A stretch of 64,000 nt of DNA from Halorientalis litorea. Its GTDB lineage: Archaea; Halobacteriota; Halobacteria; Halobacteriales; Haloarculaceae. Each line of letters starts with the position of its first letter. Position 1 is the first letter of the stretch. Shown piece by piece: positions 26,402 through 33,874 of the stretch. A program made the position numbers and the translations under genes. The stretch covers positions 2,108,001 to 2,172,000 of the forward strand of contig NZ_CP095482.1 of NCBI RefSeq assembly GCF_023028225.1. The letters run 5' to 3'. The notes beneath the pieces were generated by a model. That model saw only the letters and a program-made list of their open reading frames with translations. It was not told where the DNA came from and searched no databases.

Positions 26402-26887
26402 ATGGGTGGCACTCGCGTCGCCGTCGCCGGGACGTTCGGTCCGCTTCACGACGGGCACCGGAACCTCCTGCGGACGGCACTGAAGTACGGTGACGGTGGA
26501 ATCGTGGTCGGACTGACGACCGACACGTTCGCACAGGCTTCACGGACTCGTGATGTCCCCCCGTTCGGGGACCGGGCGGCGGGCGTCGAGGCGGCCATCG
26601 ACGAAGTCGACGAGTGGGGGCGCGAACACGAGGTCAGGGCCATCGACAGCGAGGCGGACATCGTCGACGCGGACCCGGACATCGACGCCCTGGTCGTCTC
26701 GCCGGAGACGGCACCCGAACTGGCCGACATCAACGAGACGCGGCGAGAACAGGGGATGGTCCCACTGGAGGGCATCGTCGCGCCGTACGTCCTCGCCGAG
26801 GATGGTGAACGTATCTCATCGACCCGTATCGCACGCGGCGAGATAGACGAACACGGGGCACTTCTGGACGATGCGAGTGACGGCTGA
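26402..26887 (+). CDS. coaD: Phosphopantetheine adenylyltransferase, archaeal type
   Basis: This 161-residue nucleotidyltransferase makes dephospho-CoA from 4'-phosphopantetheine and ATP. It has the (H/T)xGH motif FGPLHDGHRNLL near residue 12 and the ISSTRI motif near residue 136, as in the archaeal/eukaryotic PPAT family rather than bacterial CoaD. The ATG at 26402 sits just before the nucleotide-binding strand (GTRVAVAGTF); the long open frame upstream is a shadow of the DUF4112 gene. It links functionally to the two CoA genes at the window start. Confidence 0.92.
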   Translation: MGGTRVAVAGTFGPLHDGHRNLLRTALKYGDGGIVVGLTTDTFAQASRTRDVPPFGDRAAGVEAAIDEVDEWGREHEVRAIDSEADIVDADPDIDALVVSPETAPELADINETRREQGMVPLEGIVAPYVLAEDGERISSTRIARGEIDEHGALLDDASDG

Positions 26888-26905
26888 GCGGTGGTAACGG
26901 CTGGC

Positions 26906-27352
26906 CTACTCCGCGCCTTCCACGTCGAACTCCTCGGGCGGTCTGCCGGCGTCGTCGAGGACGGTGTCGGAGACGAGGATGGGGCAGTCGACACGGAGGG
27001 CGAGGGCGATGCCGTCGCTGGGGCGGGCGTCGAACACGAGGTCCTTGCGCTCGCCGCCGTGGTACTGTTCGGCGTCGACTTTCCCGTAGAAGGTGCCGTC
27101 CGCGAGGTCGTCGATGCGTACCCGGTCGATGGCACCGCCGAACTCGGCGACCATCTGGACGAACAAATCGTGAGTCAACGGGCGGTCGAACGGTTCCCCG
27201 TCGAGTGCCAACTGCATCGACTGGGCTTGGTCACTACTGACGAAGATGGGGAGCAGTTCGTCGCGGGCGTGCAGGACGACGACGGGGGCACCGGACCCCT
27301 CGTCGCCGACACCGACGCCGACGCCCTCGACGGTGGCCTCGTTCATGCCCAT
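26906..27352 (-). CDS. DUF151 (bifunctional nuclease) family protein
   Basis: This 148-residue DUF151 protein opens with EATVEGVGVGVG and has PVVVLHARDELLPIFVSSDQAQSM, the conserved LTHDLFVQM helix, and ARPSDGIALALRVDCPILVSD. Plant members are described as bifunctional nucleases, but activity in archaea is not established. The start at 27352 is chosen because TCTTTT (about 27373-27380 on the minus strand) lies about 25 bases upstream, as for a leaderless mRNA. A second ATG two codons later is possible. Confidence 0.85.
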   Translation of the reverse strand: MGMNEATVEGVGVGVGDEGSGAPVVVLHARDELLPIFVSSDQAQSMQLALDGEPFDRPLTHDLFVQMVAEFGGAIDRVRIDDLADGTFYGKVDAEQYHGGERKDLVFDARPSDGIALALRVDCPILVSDTVLDDAGRPPEEFDVEGAE

Positions 27353-27425
27353 CCGTACGACGAGCAGGTATGAAAAGATACCCCGCGGCGAGAAATGGAA
27401 GTGCCCCGGGCACGTACGAGCGTCC

Positions 27426-27710
27426 GTGACGGACTCGACGTACCGCCTCGAAATCAAGCCGTCGGCCCGCCGGGTCTGTCGCCGCGTGGGCGAGTGGGTC
27501 AACCGTGACGGAACTCGCCGCCGGTTCGACTCGAAGGCACTGGCCCGCCAGTGGGCACGCGATTGCCGTGGTCCCGGCGCGACGGTCTGGGTGCAGGACG
27601 CCGCACCGGCCGACGAGCGGCCCGTCGACGGCTACCTCGTCGGCGGTGCGCGACGGGGCCGAACGCGCGACCACTCGACCCCGGAACAGGCGTCGCTGGG
27701 CCGGTTCTGA
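27426..27710 (+). CDS. Small conserved haloarchaeal protein, unrecognised
   Basis: This 94-residue basic protein (GTG start) contains RRVCRRVGEWVNRDGTRRRFDSKALARQWARD and then PVDGYLVGGARRG. Regular length and a promoter-sized gap from the divergent DUF151 gene support a real gene. It is unusually Arg-rich for a halophile, which may mean RNA or DNA binding. I do not recognise the family with certainty. Confidence 0.65.
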   Translation: MTDSTYRLEIKPSARRVCRRVGEWVNRDGTRRRFDSKALARQWARDCRGPGATVWVQDAAPADERPVDGYLVGGARRGRTRDHSTPEQASLGRF

Positions 27711-27769
27711 GCCACGGGCGGTCCACGCCCGAACGTGGTGTTTTTGTCGTCCGGGTTCCAACGGACCGT

Positions 27770-28021
27770 ATGGCTGACCCCGAGACAGACGACGGGACGC
27801 TCAATCGCAAGCGGGCGGCACTCGCGGTGTTGCCGTTTCTCGCGCTGGGTGTCGGAAACGTCGTCCTCATCCTCGGGTGGGGTCTCGACGGCATCTGGGG
27901 TTTCCTTCTGCTTCCCCCGGTGCTGTTCATTTGTGTCCTCGCGTGGATAGCGTTCCGAACCGGCTTCGTGAACGACCGGACGGGCGACGTGCGGGGGACT
28001 GAAACGGACGCCGAGCCGTAA
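27770..28021 (+). CDS. Small two-helix membrane protein, unrecognised
   Basis: This 83-residue protein has two predicted membrane helices (about residues 16-36 and 41-62) and charged ends, with an acidic C-terminal tail. TTTTTGTC (27740-27747), about 27 bases upstream of the ATG, could be its TATA box. It ends one base before the stop of the convergent cytochrome P450 gene. No function can be assigned. Confidence 0.65.
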   Translation: MADPETDDGTLNRKRAALAVLPFLALGVGNVVLILGWGLDGIWGFLLLPPVLFICVLAWIAFRTGFVNDRTGDVRGTETDAEP

Positions 28022-28022
28022 C

Positions 28023-29351
28023 TCACCGCTCTCGCGGGACCATCTCCACCGGGTCGGCAGGCCCCGCCGTCACGCCCGGTTGGAGGTCGAGCGTCCGCTC
28101 CGGGTTCGCGAGGTGTAGTTCGTAGGTCTGTGCGATAGTCCCGAGGACGAGTTTCGCCTCCATCCGCGCGAATCGCATTCCGATGCACCGACGCGGACCG
28201 CCGCCGAACGGGAAGTACGCGTACTCCGGCCGGTCGCTGTCGTCGGTCCAGCGGTCGGGCCGGAACTGCTCCGGGTCGTCGTACCATCGCTCGTCTCGGT
28301 GGACGTTCCACTGCGGGATGGTGAGTTTCGCCCCCGACTCGACGGTGTGGCCGCCGAGTTCGACGGGTTCGGTCGCCTCGCGGACGACCCGGTACACCGG
28401 CGGGTAGAGCCGCATCGACTCGGTGACGACCCGGTCCGTGTACGACAGGTTCGGCAGGTCGCTCATCCCCGGTGGCTCGCCCCCGAGTTCGGCGTCGAGT
28501 TCTGCGTGCAGTCGCTCCCGCGCGTCGGGGTTCCGTGCGAGCAGGTACCACGTGTACGTCAGCGCGAGCGACGTGGTTTCGTGGCCGGCCAGCAGGAACG
28601 TGACCAGTTGGTCCCGAAGCGTCTCCCGCGGTATCTCGCCGTTCCGGTGGGCGACGATGAGCGTCGAGAGCAGGTCGTCCCGGCCCTCGGCGTCACCTTC
28701 CCGCTCCGCGACGAGAGTGTCGATGACGCCGTCGATGGCGTCGACGCCCCGCTTCGCCCGTCGGTTCCACGGCGTCGGTACCCACGTCGGCAACAGTGCC
28801 ACCATCGTCGTCGCCTCCGAGAGCGCGCCGATGTCGGCCATCGCCTCCGAGATGGTGTCGACGTGTTCGGTGATGTCCGTCCCGAACAGCGACCGAGCGA
28901 GGATTCTGACCGTGACTCGCCGCATCTCCTCGTCGATTTCCACCGGCTCGCCGGCGTCCCACCGCTCGACTGCGTCCGTGGCGCAGTCGGTCATCGTCGC
29001 CACGTAGGACTGTATCTTCTCGGGGCTGAACGACGGTTGAATCCGCTGCCGTTGCTCGCGCCAGCGGTCCCCCTCGCTCGTGAGCAACCCCTCGCCGAGG
29101 ACGAAGTCCAACTGCTCGCGCTGGAACTGCCCCTTCCTGAACGAGTCGTGTTCCGTCGACAACACGCGCTTCACGTCGTCGGGGTGCATCACCATGTAGA
29201 ACTGCTGACGCCCGACGCTGTAGGGAACCACGTCGCCGAACTCCGCACACTCCTCGTAGAAGCCGAACGGGTCCCGGGCGAACTGGAAGGTGTTCCCGAG
29301 TATCGGCACGCCGTCGGGTCCCCGGAGTTCGCCCGTGTCAACTGATGCCAT
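28023..29351 (-). CDS. Cytochrome P450
   Basis: This 442-residue P450 has the I-helix oxygen-activation motif AGHETTS, the K-helix ESMR (ExxR), the PERF-like FRPDRW, and the heme-binding loop [12 protein letters not shown] with the thiolate cysteine. The sequence is closest to fatty-acid/CYP102-like class enzymes by these motifs, but the substrate is unknown. No ferredoxin or reductase gene is adjacent. I place the start at 29351 ([14 protein letters not shown]); an ATG at 29396 is also open, but the TATA-like GATAAAG around 29411 lies too close to it. Confidence 0.9.
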   Translation of the reverse strand: MASVDTGELRGPDGVPILGNTFQFARDPFGFYEECAEFGDVVPYSVGRQQFYMVMHPDDVKRVLSTEHDSFRKGQFQREQLDFVLGEGLLTSEGDRWREQRQRIQPSFSPEKIQSYVATMTDCATDAVERWDAGEPVEIDEEMRRVTVRILARSLFGTDITEHVDTISEAMADIGALSEATTMVALLPTWVPTPWNRRAKRGVDAIDGVIDTLVAEREGDAEGRDDLLSTLIVAHRNGEIPRETLRDQLVTFLLAGHETTSLALTYTWYLLARNPDARERLHAELDAELGGEPPGMSDLPNLSYTDRVVTESMRLYPPVYRVVREATEPVELGGHTVESGAKLTIPQWNVHRDERWYDDPEQFRPDRWTDDSDRPEYAYFPFGGGPRRCIGMRFARMEAKLVLGTIAQTYELHLANPERTLDLQPGVTAGPADPVEMVPRER

Positions 29352-29496
29352 ACCAATTTTGTCGTCGCGTTCCGTGAAGGTCCCTCCGCTCGTCATGTGT
29401 GGGTCTTTATCAGTGTTCCTCGGGTGGCCTGTCCCTCCCGTGGGTGACGGCCCGACGACGACAGCGTTCCCACTCGCCGGGTGGCTCGTGGAGAAC

Positions 29497-29580
29497 GCCG
29501 AGGAGGAGATTTGAACTCCTGAGTCCGTGAGGACAGTTGCTCTCGAAGCAACCGCCTTGGCCAGGCTAGGCTACCTCGGC
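29497..29580 (-). tRNA. tRNA-Ser (anticodon CGA)
   Basis: This 84-nucleotide tRNA is on the minus strand. The acceptor stem GCCGAGG/CCTCGGC is perfect. The anticodon stem GTTGC/GCAAC encloses the loop TTCGAGA with anticodon CGA (29543-29545), reading UCG serine codons. A long variable arm (GTCC...GGAC) is typical of tRNA-Ser, and the T stem AGGAG/CTCCT closes TTCAAAT. No intron is seen and CCA is not encoded. I find no integration remnant at its 3' end. Confidence 0.95.
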
Positions 29581-29630
29581 TCACCCCAAGGTACCGCGGT
29601 CGATTGTTTGTAGGTTTCGATTGCGTCCGG

Positions 29631-30407
29631 TCACCGCGGTGCCGCGTTCGTCCCGTCCCACGTGATGTCTCCCTCGACCGCCAACTTCTCCAGATGGCAC
29701 ACGACCGTCGCTCGCGCGAGGTCGCGGACGCCGGTCAGGTCCTTCTCGTAGGCGGCGTCGAGAATCTCGTCGAGTGTACTCGCGCCGCCGCGGACGGCCG
29801 CGCGGACCGCTATCTCCCGGTCGAGGCGGTGGTCGATGAGTCGTTCGAGCGTCGCCCGTGGGTCCTCGATGACGGGGCCGTGGCCCGGATACATCGGCCG
29901 GTGACACGCCGCGTGGAGGCGGCGCAGGCTGGTCAGGTACGCGCGCATGTCGCCCTCGGGCGCGCCGACGACGAGGCTCCCGGCCGCGACCGCGAGATCG
30001 CCGACCACCGCGCCGCCCGCACACTCGAAGGCGACGTGTTCGGGCGCGTGGCCGGGCGTGTACCGGACCGTGACCGCCCTGTCGCCCGTCTCGATGGTCG
30101 TCCCCTCCCGGAACGTCCGGTCGGGCGTCACGCCCGTCGCGGTGACGAACTCGTCGGTGCGGCCGGCGAGTGCCCACACCGTCGCGTCGTGTGTGTCGGC
30201 GTAGTGTTCGACCGCGGCCACGTGGTCGGGATGGTGGTGTGTCACCGCGACGTGTGCGACCGACGTGTCCGCGAGGGCGTCGTCGAGGTCGTCGGTCCGG
30301 GCTGCAGGGTCGACGAGAAGCGCGTCGTCGCGACCGAGTTGGTACGCGTTCGTCGTCCCACCGGGACCGCGGGTTGGCGTTTCGACTGGAACGCGAGTGA
30401 CGTGCAT
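29631..30407 (-). CDS. MBL-fold metallo-hydrolase
   Basis: This 258-residue metallo-beta-lactamase-fold protein has the dimetal motif THHHPDH near residues 56-62, further ligands in TPGHAPEH (about 115-122) and GDLAV, and MYPGHGP near residue 171. The C-terminal 60 residues form the winged-helix extension seen in LACTB2-like hydrolases (ARATVVCHLEKLAVEGDI). The substrate is unknown: a thioester or a nucleic acid are both possible in this family. It is followed toward lower coordinates by tRNA-Ser. Confidence 0.88.
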   Translation of the reverse strand: MHVTRVPVETPTRGPGGTTNAYQLGRDDALLVDPAARTDDLDDALADTSVAHVAVTHHHPDHVAAVEHYADTHDATVWALAGRTDEFVTATGVTPDRTFREGTTIETGDRAVTVRYTPGHAPEHVAFECAGGAVVGDLAVAAGSLVVGAPEGDMRAYLTSLRRLHAACHRPMYPGHGPVIEDPRATLERLIDHRLDREIAVRAAVRGGASTLDEILDAAYEKDLTGVRDLARATVVCHLEKLAVEGDITWDGTNAAPR

Positions 30408-30445
30408 ACACGCCCCGAGGGATGCCCCGAAGAAAGGTCCGGTGG

Positions 30446-30733
30446 TCAGCTACTGAGGTAGTAGACCTGCTTGCGCGCGTCGTGGAAACTGTACCGCGAC
30501 CCCACGAGGTCCGACTCTTCGAGGCGGTTCAACGCGTACCGGACCGTCCGGTCGGGCAGCAGCGACTCCTCGGCCAGTTGTCCCTGTGACAGCGGTGCCT
30601 CCCCCTCCAGTACCTTCGCGACCAGTTTCGCGCTCGGCGGCAACTCCCGGAGACGGTCACGGAACTCCGGGTCTGCGAGTGGATTGTCGTCCGCCTCTTC
30701 CTGCCGCGCGCGCTCCTCGGGCGTCGTACTCAT
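30446..30733 (-). CDS. Winged-helix transcription regulator (MarR/TrmB-like)
   Basis: This 95-residue regulator has an acidic N-terminal tail, then a helix-turn-helix (SQGQLAEESLLPDRTVRYALNRLEESDLV) and a short beta-wing (SRYSFHDARKQVYYLSS). There is no sensor domain, so it may respond to a partner or act constitutively. It lies upstream of the MBL gene in the same direction. Three copies of a palindromic motif lie in its upstream intergenic region and are candidate sites for it or for another regulator. Confidence 0.78.
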   Translation of the reverse strand: MSTTPEERARQEEADDNPLADPEFRDRLRELPPSAKLVAKVLEGEAPLSQGQLAEESLLPDRTVRYALNRLEESDLVGSRYSFHDARKQVYYLSS

Positions 30734-31044
30734 ACCGACGTATCACCCGAGGATACTGGTAAAACTTGGCTATATGGGTGTCCAAACAATACGAAGAATC
30801 ATGTGTGTATTATGCGACCTTATACAAAGCCGGGTGACACAATTTGCCGGTACCGACAGTCTCCCTCAGTCCAGTGGTTGTCCGGCAGACGACCACGGTA
30901 TCCGGCAGAACCCCTCTCTCTCTATACAGTAACTGTCCGGCTGACACGACGACGTGGGGAAGCAGAGCGGCGGGTGGAACGCGCCCGGTTCGCGGGGGTT
31001 TCCAGTACCGTTTTATTCCCCCGGTGTGCGTCACGGGACATAGC
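30734..31044. promoter_or_regulatory. Intergenic region with three copies of a TGTCCGGCWGAC motif
   Basis: This 311-base gap between divergent genes is less G+C-rich in its first half and has no gene. It holds TGTCCGGCAGAC (30879-30890), TATCCGGCAGAA (30899-30910) and TGTCCGGCTGACA (30934-30946); the last is an inverted repeat TGTC-N5-GACA. GTTTTATTC (31013-31021) is the likely TATA box of the methyltransferase gene. Confidence 0.55.
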
Positions 31045-31752
31045 GTGAAGGGACAGGAGTGGTATCAGGCGGACGACATCGCACAAGAGTACGACGACAA
31101 GCGGTTCTCGAAGGGGGGCCGCCTCATCGACCAGCGCGAGAAGCGGGCCGTCCTCGACGCCGTCGGCCCCGTCGAAGACCGTGATGTCCTCGAAATCGCG
31201 TGCGGGACCGGACGGTTCACCACTATGCTCGCAGAGCGCGGTGCCGATGTCGTCGGCCTCGACATCTCCGGCCCGATGCTCCAGCAGGGCCGCGAGCGGG
31301 CGCGCGACGCTGGGGTAGCCGACCACTTGGAGTTCATGCGCGGCGACGCGGGTCGCCTGCCGTTCCCGGACGACAGTTTCGACACCATCGTGGCGATGCG
31401 CTTTTTCCACCTCGCGGACCAACCCGCGTCGTTCCTCAGCGAGATGCGCCGCGTGTCCCGTGAACAGGTCTTCTTCGACACGTTCAATCGGTACACCACG
31501 CGGTCGTTGTACACGTGGGCACTCCCGATGGGGTCGCGGCTCTACTCGAAGGCGGAGGTCAACCGCCTGCTCGACAGCGCCGACCTCGAACTCGCGGGTG
31601 CCGAACACGACTTCGCGCTCCCGTACGGCCTGTACCGACAGACGCCCAACCGCCTCGCCAGCCTGATTCGCGACCTCGACACGGCAGTGGTGCGTTCGCC
31701 CCTCGGGAAGTACCTCGCGTCCGTCTCCTACTGGAACACGCAGGTGCCCTGA
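31045..31752 (+). CDS. Class I SAM-dependent methyltransferase
   Basis: This 235-residue methyltransferase has motif I VLEIACGTGRFTTML (about residues 50-64), VVGLDIS, the post-I acidic residues, and FDTIVAMRFFHLADQP for motif IV. The GTG at 31045 is chosen because TTTTATTC lies about 27 bases upstream. The open frame to 30844 crosses the promoter and is rejected. It is followed 59 bases later by a glycosyltransferase, so a role in modifying a lipid- or sugar-linked product is possible but unproven. Confidence 0.82.
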   Translation: MKGQEWYQADDIAQEYDDKRFSKGGRLIDQREKRAVLDAVGPVEDRDVLEIACGTGRFTTMLAERGADVVGLDISGPMLQQGRERARDAGVADHLEFMRGDAGRLPFPDDSFDTIVAMRFFHLADQPASFLSEMRRVSREQVFFDTFNRYTTRSLYTWALPMGSRLYSKAEVNRLLDSADLELAGAEHDFALPYGLYRQTPNRLASLIRDLDTAVVRSPLGKYLASVSYWNTQVP

Positions 31753-31811
31753 CGGCGGCCCCGCTGTAGTACGCCGCGGGCTTTTTAATGACCGGGCGGC
31801 GTATCGGTGGT

Positions 31812-32711
31812 ATGCGCCTTTCGGTGGTCGTCCCGACGCTCAACGCCCGCGACAAACTTGTGGGCTGTCTGGACGCACTCACCGACCACGCCCCCGACGC
31901 CGAAATCGTCGTCGTCAACGGGCCGTCGGCCGACGGGACGACCGGCATGGTGCGGGACCGCTCGGACGTGGACGTCCTCGTCGAAGTCGCGGACCGTCGA
32001 ATCAACGTCGCCCGCAACGCCGGCATCGACCGCGCGACGGGCGATGTCGTCGCGCTCCTCAACTACGACCTCACCGTCACCGACGGGTGGCGTGACGCCC
32101 TCCTCACCGGCATCGACCGTGCGGACGTGGTGACGGGGCCGACGCTCCAAGAACTCGACACGGGCGTCGCCACGGAGGAGCCCGAATCGCGGATCATCAA
32201 GGGCCGGACCGTCTCCTACTTCAACGGGGACAACGTCGCGTTCACTCGAGAGACGCTCGACGCGCTCGACGGTTTCGACGAGTACCTCCACACCGGCGGC
32301 GCGCGCGACGCCGCCCACCGGCTCGCCGGGATGGACCGGACCGTCGACTGGAACAGCGACATGTGTGCCCGCCGCGAGTACAGTGCCGACGGCGGCGTCA
32401 CGGACCGTGACTGGGAGCGGCGGTACCGCTCGCTCGCCTACCGCCTCGCGAAGAATTACGGGGTCCGTCCGACCGTTCTCCGTCGTCTCCTCACCCACGG
32501 CGTCAGCGACGCCGCGGGCGCGCTCCGGGACGTGGCAACCGGCTCCGCCCGCCCGTCGAGTTGGCTCGGCAACGGCCGTGACGTGCTGTCGGGGATGGGT
32601 CGCGGGCTGAAAGACGGTGCCCGCGCCCGCCTCGACGACCGGACCCCCCGTCGAAACCCCGAGGGTTGCTCCGCCCGCACCGACCGCGCCGTGGCTGTCT
32701 ATACCGACTAA
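31812..32711 (+). CDS. Glycosyltransferase family 2
   Basis: This 299-residue protein has the GT-A opening SVVVPTLNARDKLVGCLDAL and the conserved DAEIVVVNGPSADGT. The usual DxD is replaced by NYD at NYDLTV (about residues 83-88), and further conserved parts are NGDNVAF and FDEYLHTGGA. There are no membrane helices. CTTTTTAA (31780-31787) lies about 27 bases upstream of the ATG, consistent with a leaderless mRNA. The sugar and acceptor are unknown. Its stop TAA is followed immediately by the hairpin array. Confidence 0.8.
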   Translation: MRLSVVVPTLNARDKLVGCLDALTDHAPDAEIVVVNGPSADGTTGMVRDRSDVDVLVEVADRRINVARNAGIDRATGDVVALLNYDLTVTDGWRDALLTGIDRADVVTGPTLQELDTGVATEEPESRIIKGRTVSYFNGDNVAFTRETLDALDGFDEYLHTGGARDAAHRLAGMDRTVDWNSDMCARREYSADGGVTDRDWERRYRSLAYRLAKNYGVRPTVLRRLLTHGVSDAAGALRDVATGSARPSSWLGNGRDVLSGMGRGLKDGARARLDDRTPRRNPEGCSARTDRAVAVYTD

Positions 32712-32885
32712 CCACCTTTTTCGTCGTCGGGTCGCCGGAGGCGACCACTCACACCAGAAATCGGAGATTTCTGGTTTGCTCACGAGACGCGGTGCGTCTC
32801 GTGAACCTCGAAAAACGTGGGCGAAAAACTGCTGAACTCGCGGCACCGCCGCGAGTTCAGTGAACCGCGCGCCAACGGCGCGCGG
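32712..32885. repeat. Array of five consecutive hairpins (element E2 and two added modules)
   Basis: Five perfect inverted repeats, each with a three-base loop, fill almost the whole gap. H1 is 32730-32746 (7-bp stem, loop GGA). H2 is 32753-32775 (10 bp, GGA). H3 is 32780-32804 (11 bp, GGT). H4 is 32832-32860 (13 bp, ACC). H5 is 32865-32885 (9 bp, AAC). Outer arms at 32712-32723 and 32809-32820 pair in 11 of 12 positions around H1-H3. GTGAACC follows both H3 and H4. The ends match element E1 at 24876-24932. The array lies between the 3' ends of convergent genes. Confidence 0.8.
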
Positions 32886-32897
32886 ATGCTCGACCGC

Positions 32898-33719
32898 TCA
32901 CTCCCCGCCGGCGGGTCCCAACTCCGCGACGACCCGCGAGGGGTTCTTGGAGAACACCTTCCGCATCGCGTCCTCCGTCACGTCCAACGTCAGTATCTCC
33001 ATGACGGCGGCGTTCGGGTGGGAGGCCGGCGCGCCGCTCCCGAACAGGACCCGGTCGGGGTGTTCCCTGATGGCCTGCTCCAGCAGGTCACGGAAGGGGA
33101 CGAAACTCGTGTCGAGGAAACACGCCTCGTGACTGCCCAACAGCGCGATGCCGTCGGCCATCAACTCGCGGTTCAGGGGGTAGCCCCCGAAGTGTTCGAG
33201 CACCACCGGGAACCCGCGCCCCAGCAGGTGTTCGGCCACGGCCGCGGGCGGGAACCGCTCGCCGGTGTGGACCACGACCGGCAGTCCCGCGTCGGCCAAC
33301 TGGTCGAGAACGGCCTCGTCCGGCAGGCCGTCGACCGCAGGATGGAGTTTGAACCCCGCGAACCGGTCGTCGTAGGCGTACTGCTCCACGTCGGCGGGCG
33401 AGGTGTGAAACTCCTCGCGCTTGGAGGTGAGGTTACGGAGGCGGGCACCGGCTCCCGTCCCCGGGTCGCGCGCGCCGGTGACGCGGGCGAACGCGACGAA
33501 CGGGCGTTCGACGCACATCCGTGCGACGCCGTTGTTGGCCTTGAGGTACCCGTTTTCGCGTGGACCGGAGACGACCACCGCGCGGACGACACCGGCTTGG
33601 TGCATCTCGCGCTCGATGGCCTCCGGGTCGCCGGCACCGCCTCTCCGCCGACGGGCCGCGTCCGGTTCGAGCCGCGTGTGGATGTCGGCCACGCGGAACC
33701 CGTGTTCCAACTCCAACAT
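32898..33719 (-). CDS. TIM-barrel amidohydrolase (TatD-like metal-dependent hydrolase)
   Basis: This 273-residue amidohydrolase-superfamily protein has VADIHTR at strand 1, FKLHPAV, VVVHTGE, VLEHFGG and VLFGSGAP as the successive metal-ligand strands. The usual HxH at the start is replaced by IHTR, so metal binding may be altered. The ATG at 33719 is chosen because TTATAA (33745-33750) lies about 27 bases upstream on the minus strand. The TATA box is embedded in a palindrome, so regulation is likely. The substrate is unknown. Confidence 0.8.
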   Translation of the reverse strand: MLELEHGFRVADIHTRLEPDAARRRRGGAGDPEAIEREMHQAGVVRAVVVSGPRENGYLKANNGVARMCVERPFVAFARVTGARDPGTGAGARLRNLTSKREEFHTSPADVEQYAYDDRFAGFKLHPAVDGLPDEAVLDQLADAGLPVVVHTGERFPPAAVAEHLLGRGFPVVLEHFGGYPLNRELMADGIALLGSHEACFLDTSFVPFRDLLEQAIREHPDRVLFGSGAPASHPNAAVMEILTLDVTEDAMRKVFSKNPSRVVAELGPAGGE

Positions 33720-33734
33720 CTGTCCATTCCATCG

Positions 33735-33755
33735 AACGGTTCGGTTATAACCGTT
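33735..33755. promoter_or_regulatory. Palindrome around the amidohydrolase TATA box
   Basis: AACGGTT-N7-AACCGTT is a perfect inverted repeat. The internal CGGTTATAACCG (33742-33753) is a second perfect palindrome holding the TATA box of the minus-strand gene. A bound regulator would directly block TBP. Confidence 0.45.
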
Positions 33756-33840
33756 GTTGCAGGGTCGCGAGCCGACAAGCACGCCGTCGCGTGTCAGCAC
33801 AGCCGAACCCGGTGCCCTCTCTTAGTTTCCGTTAGCAAGC

Positions 33841-33874
33841 TTTATATAGAACCGCTGACCATCTTTTACTGACT
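33841..33874 (+). promoter_or_regulatory. Thermosome promoter
   Basis: TTTATATA (33841-33848) is a near-consensus archaeal TATA box. The distance to the ATG at 33875 implies a 5' untranslated leader of only a few bases. Strong constitutive or heat-induced transcription is expected for a chaperonin. Confidence 0.65.

Noticed and set aside
29497-29580. tRNA-Ser as an integration site with the P450 as cargo
   Set aside because: I found no direct repeat of the tRNA 3' end and no integrase gene. The P450 has normal halophile composition.
32730-32885. CRISPR-like array
   Set aside because: The repeated unit is a design (stem with three-base loop), not a sequence; there are no constant repeats with spacers and no cas genes.
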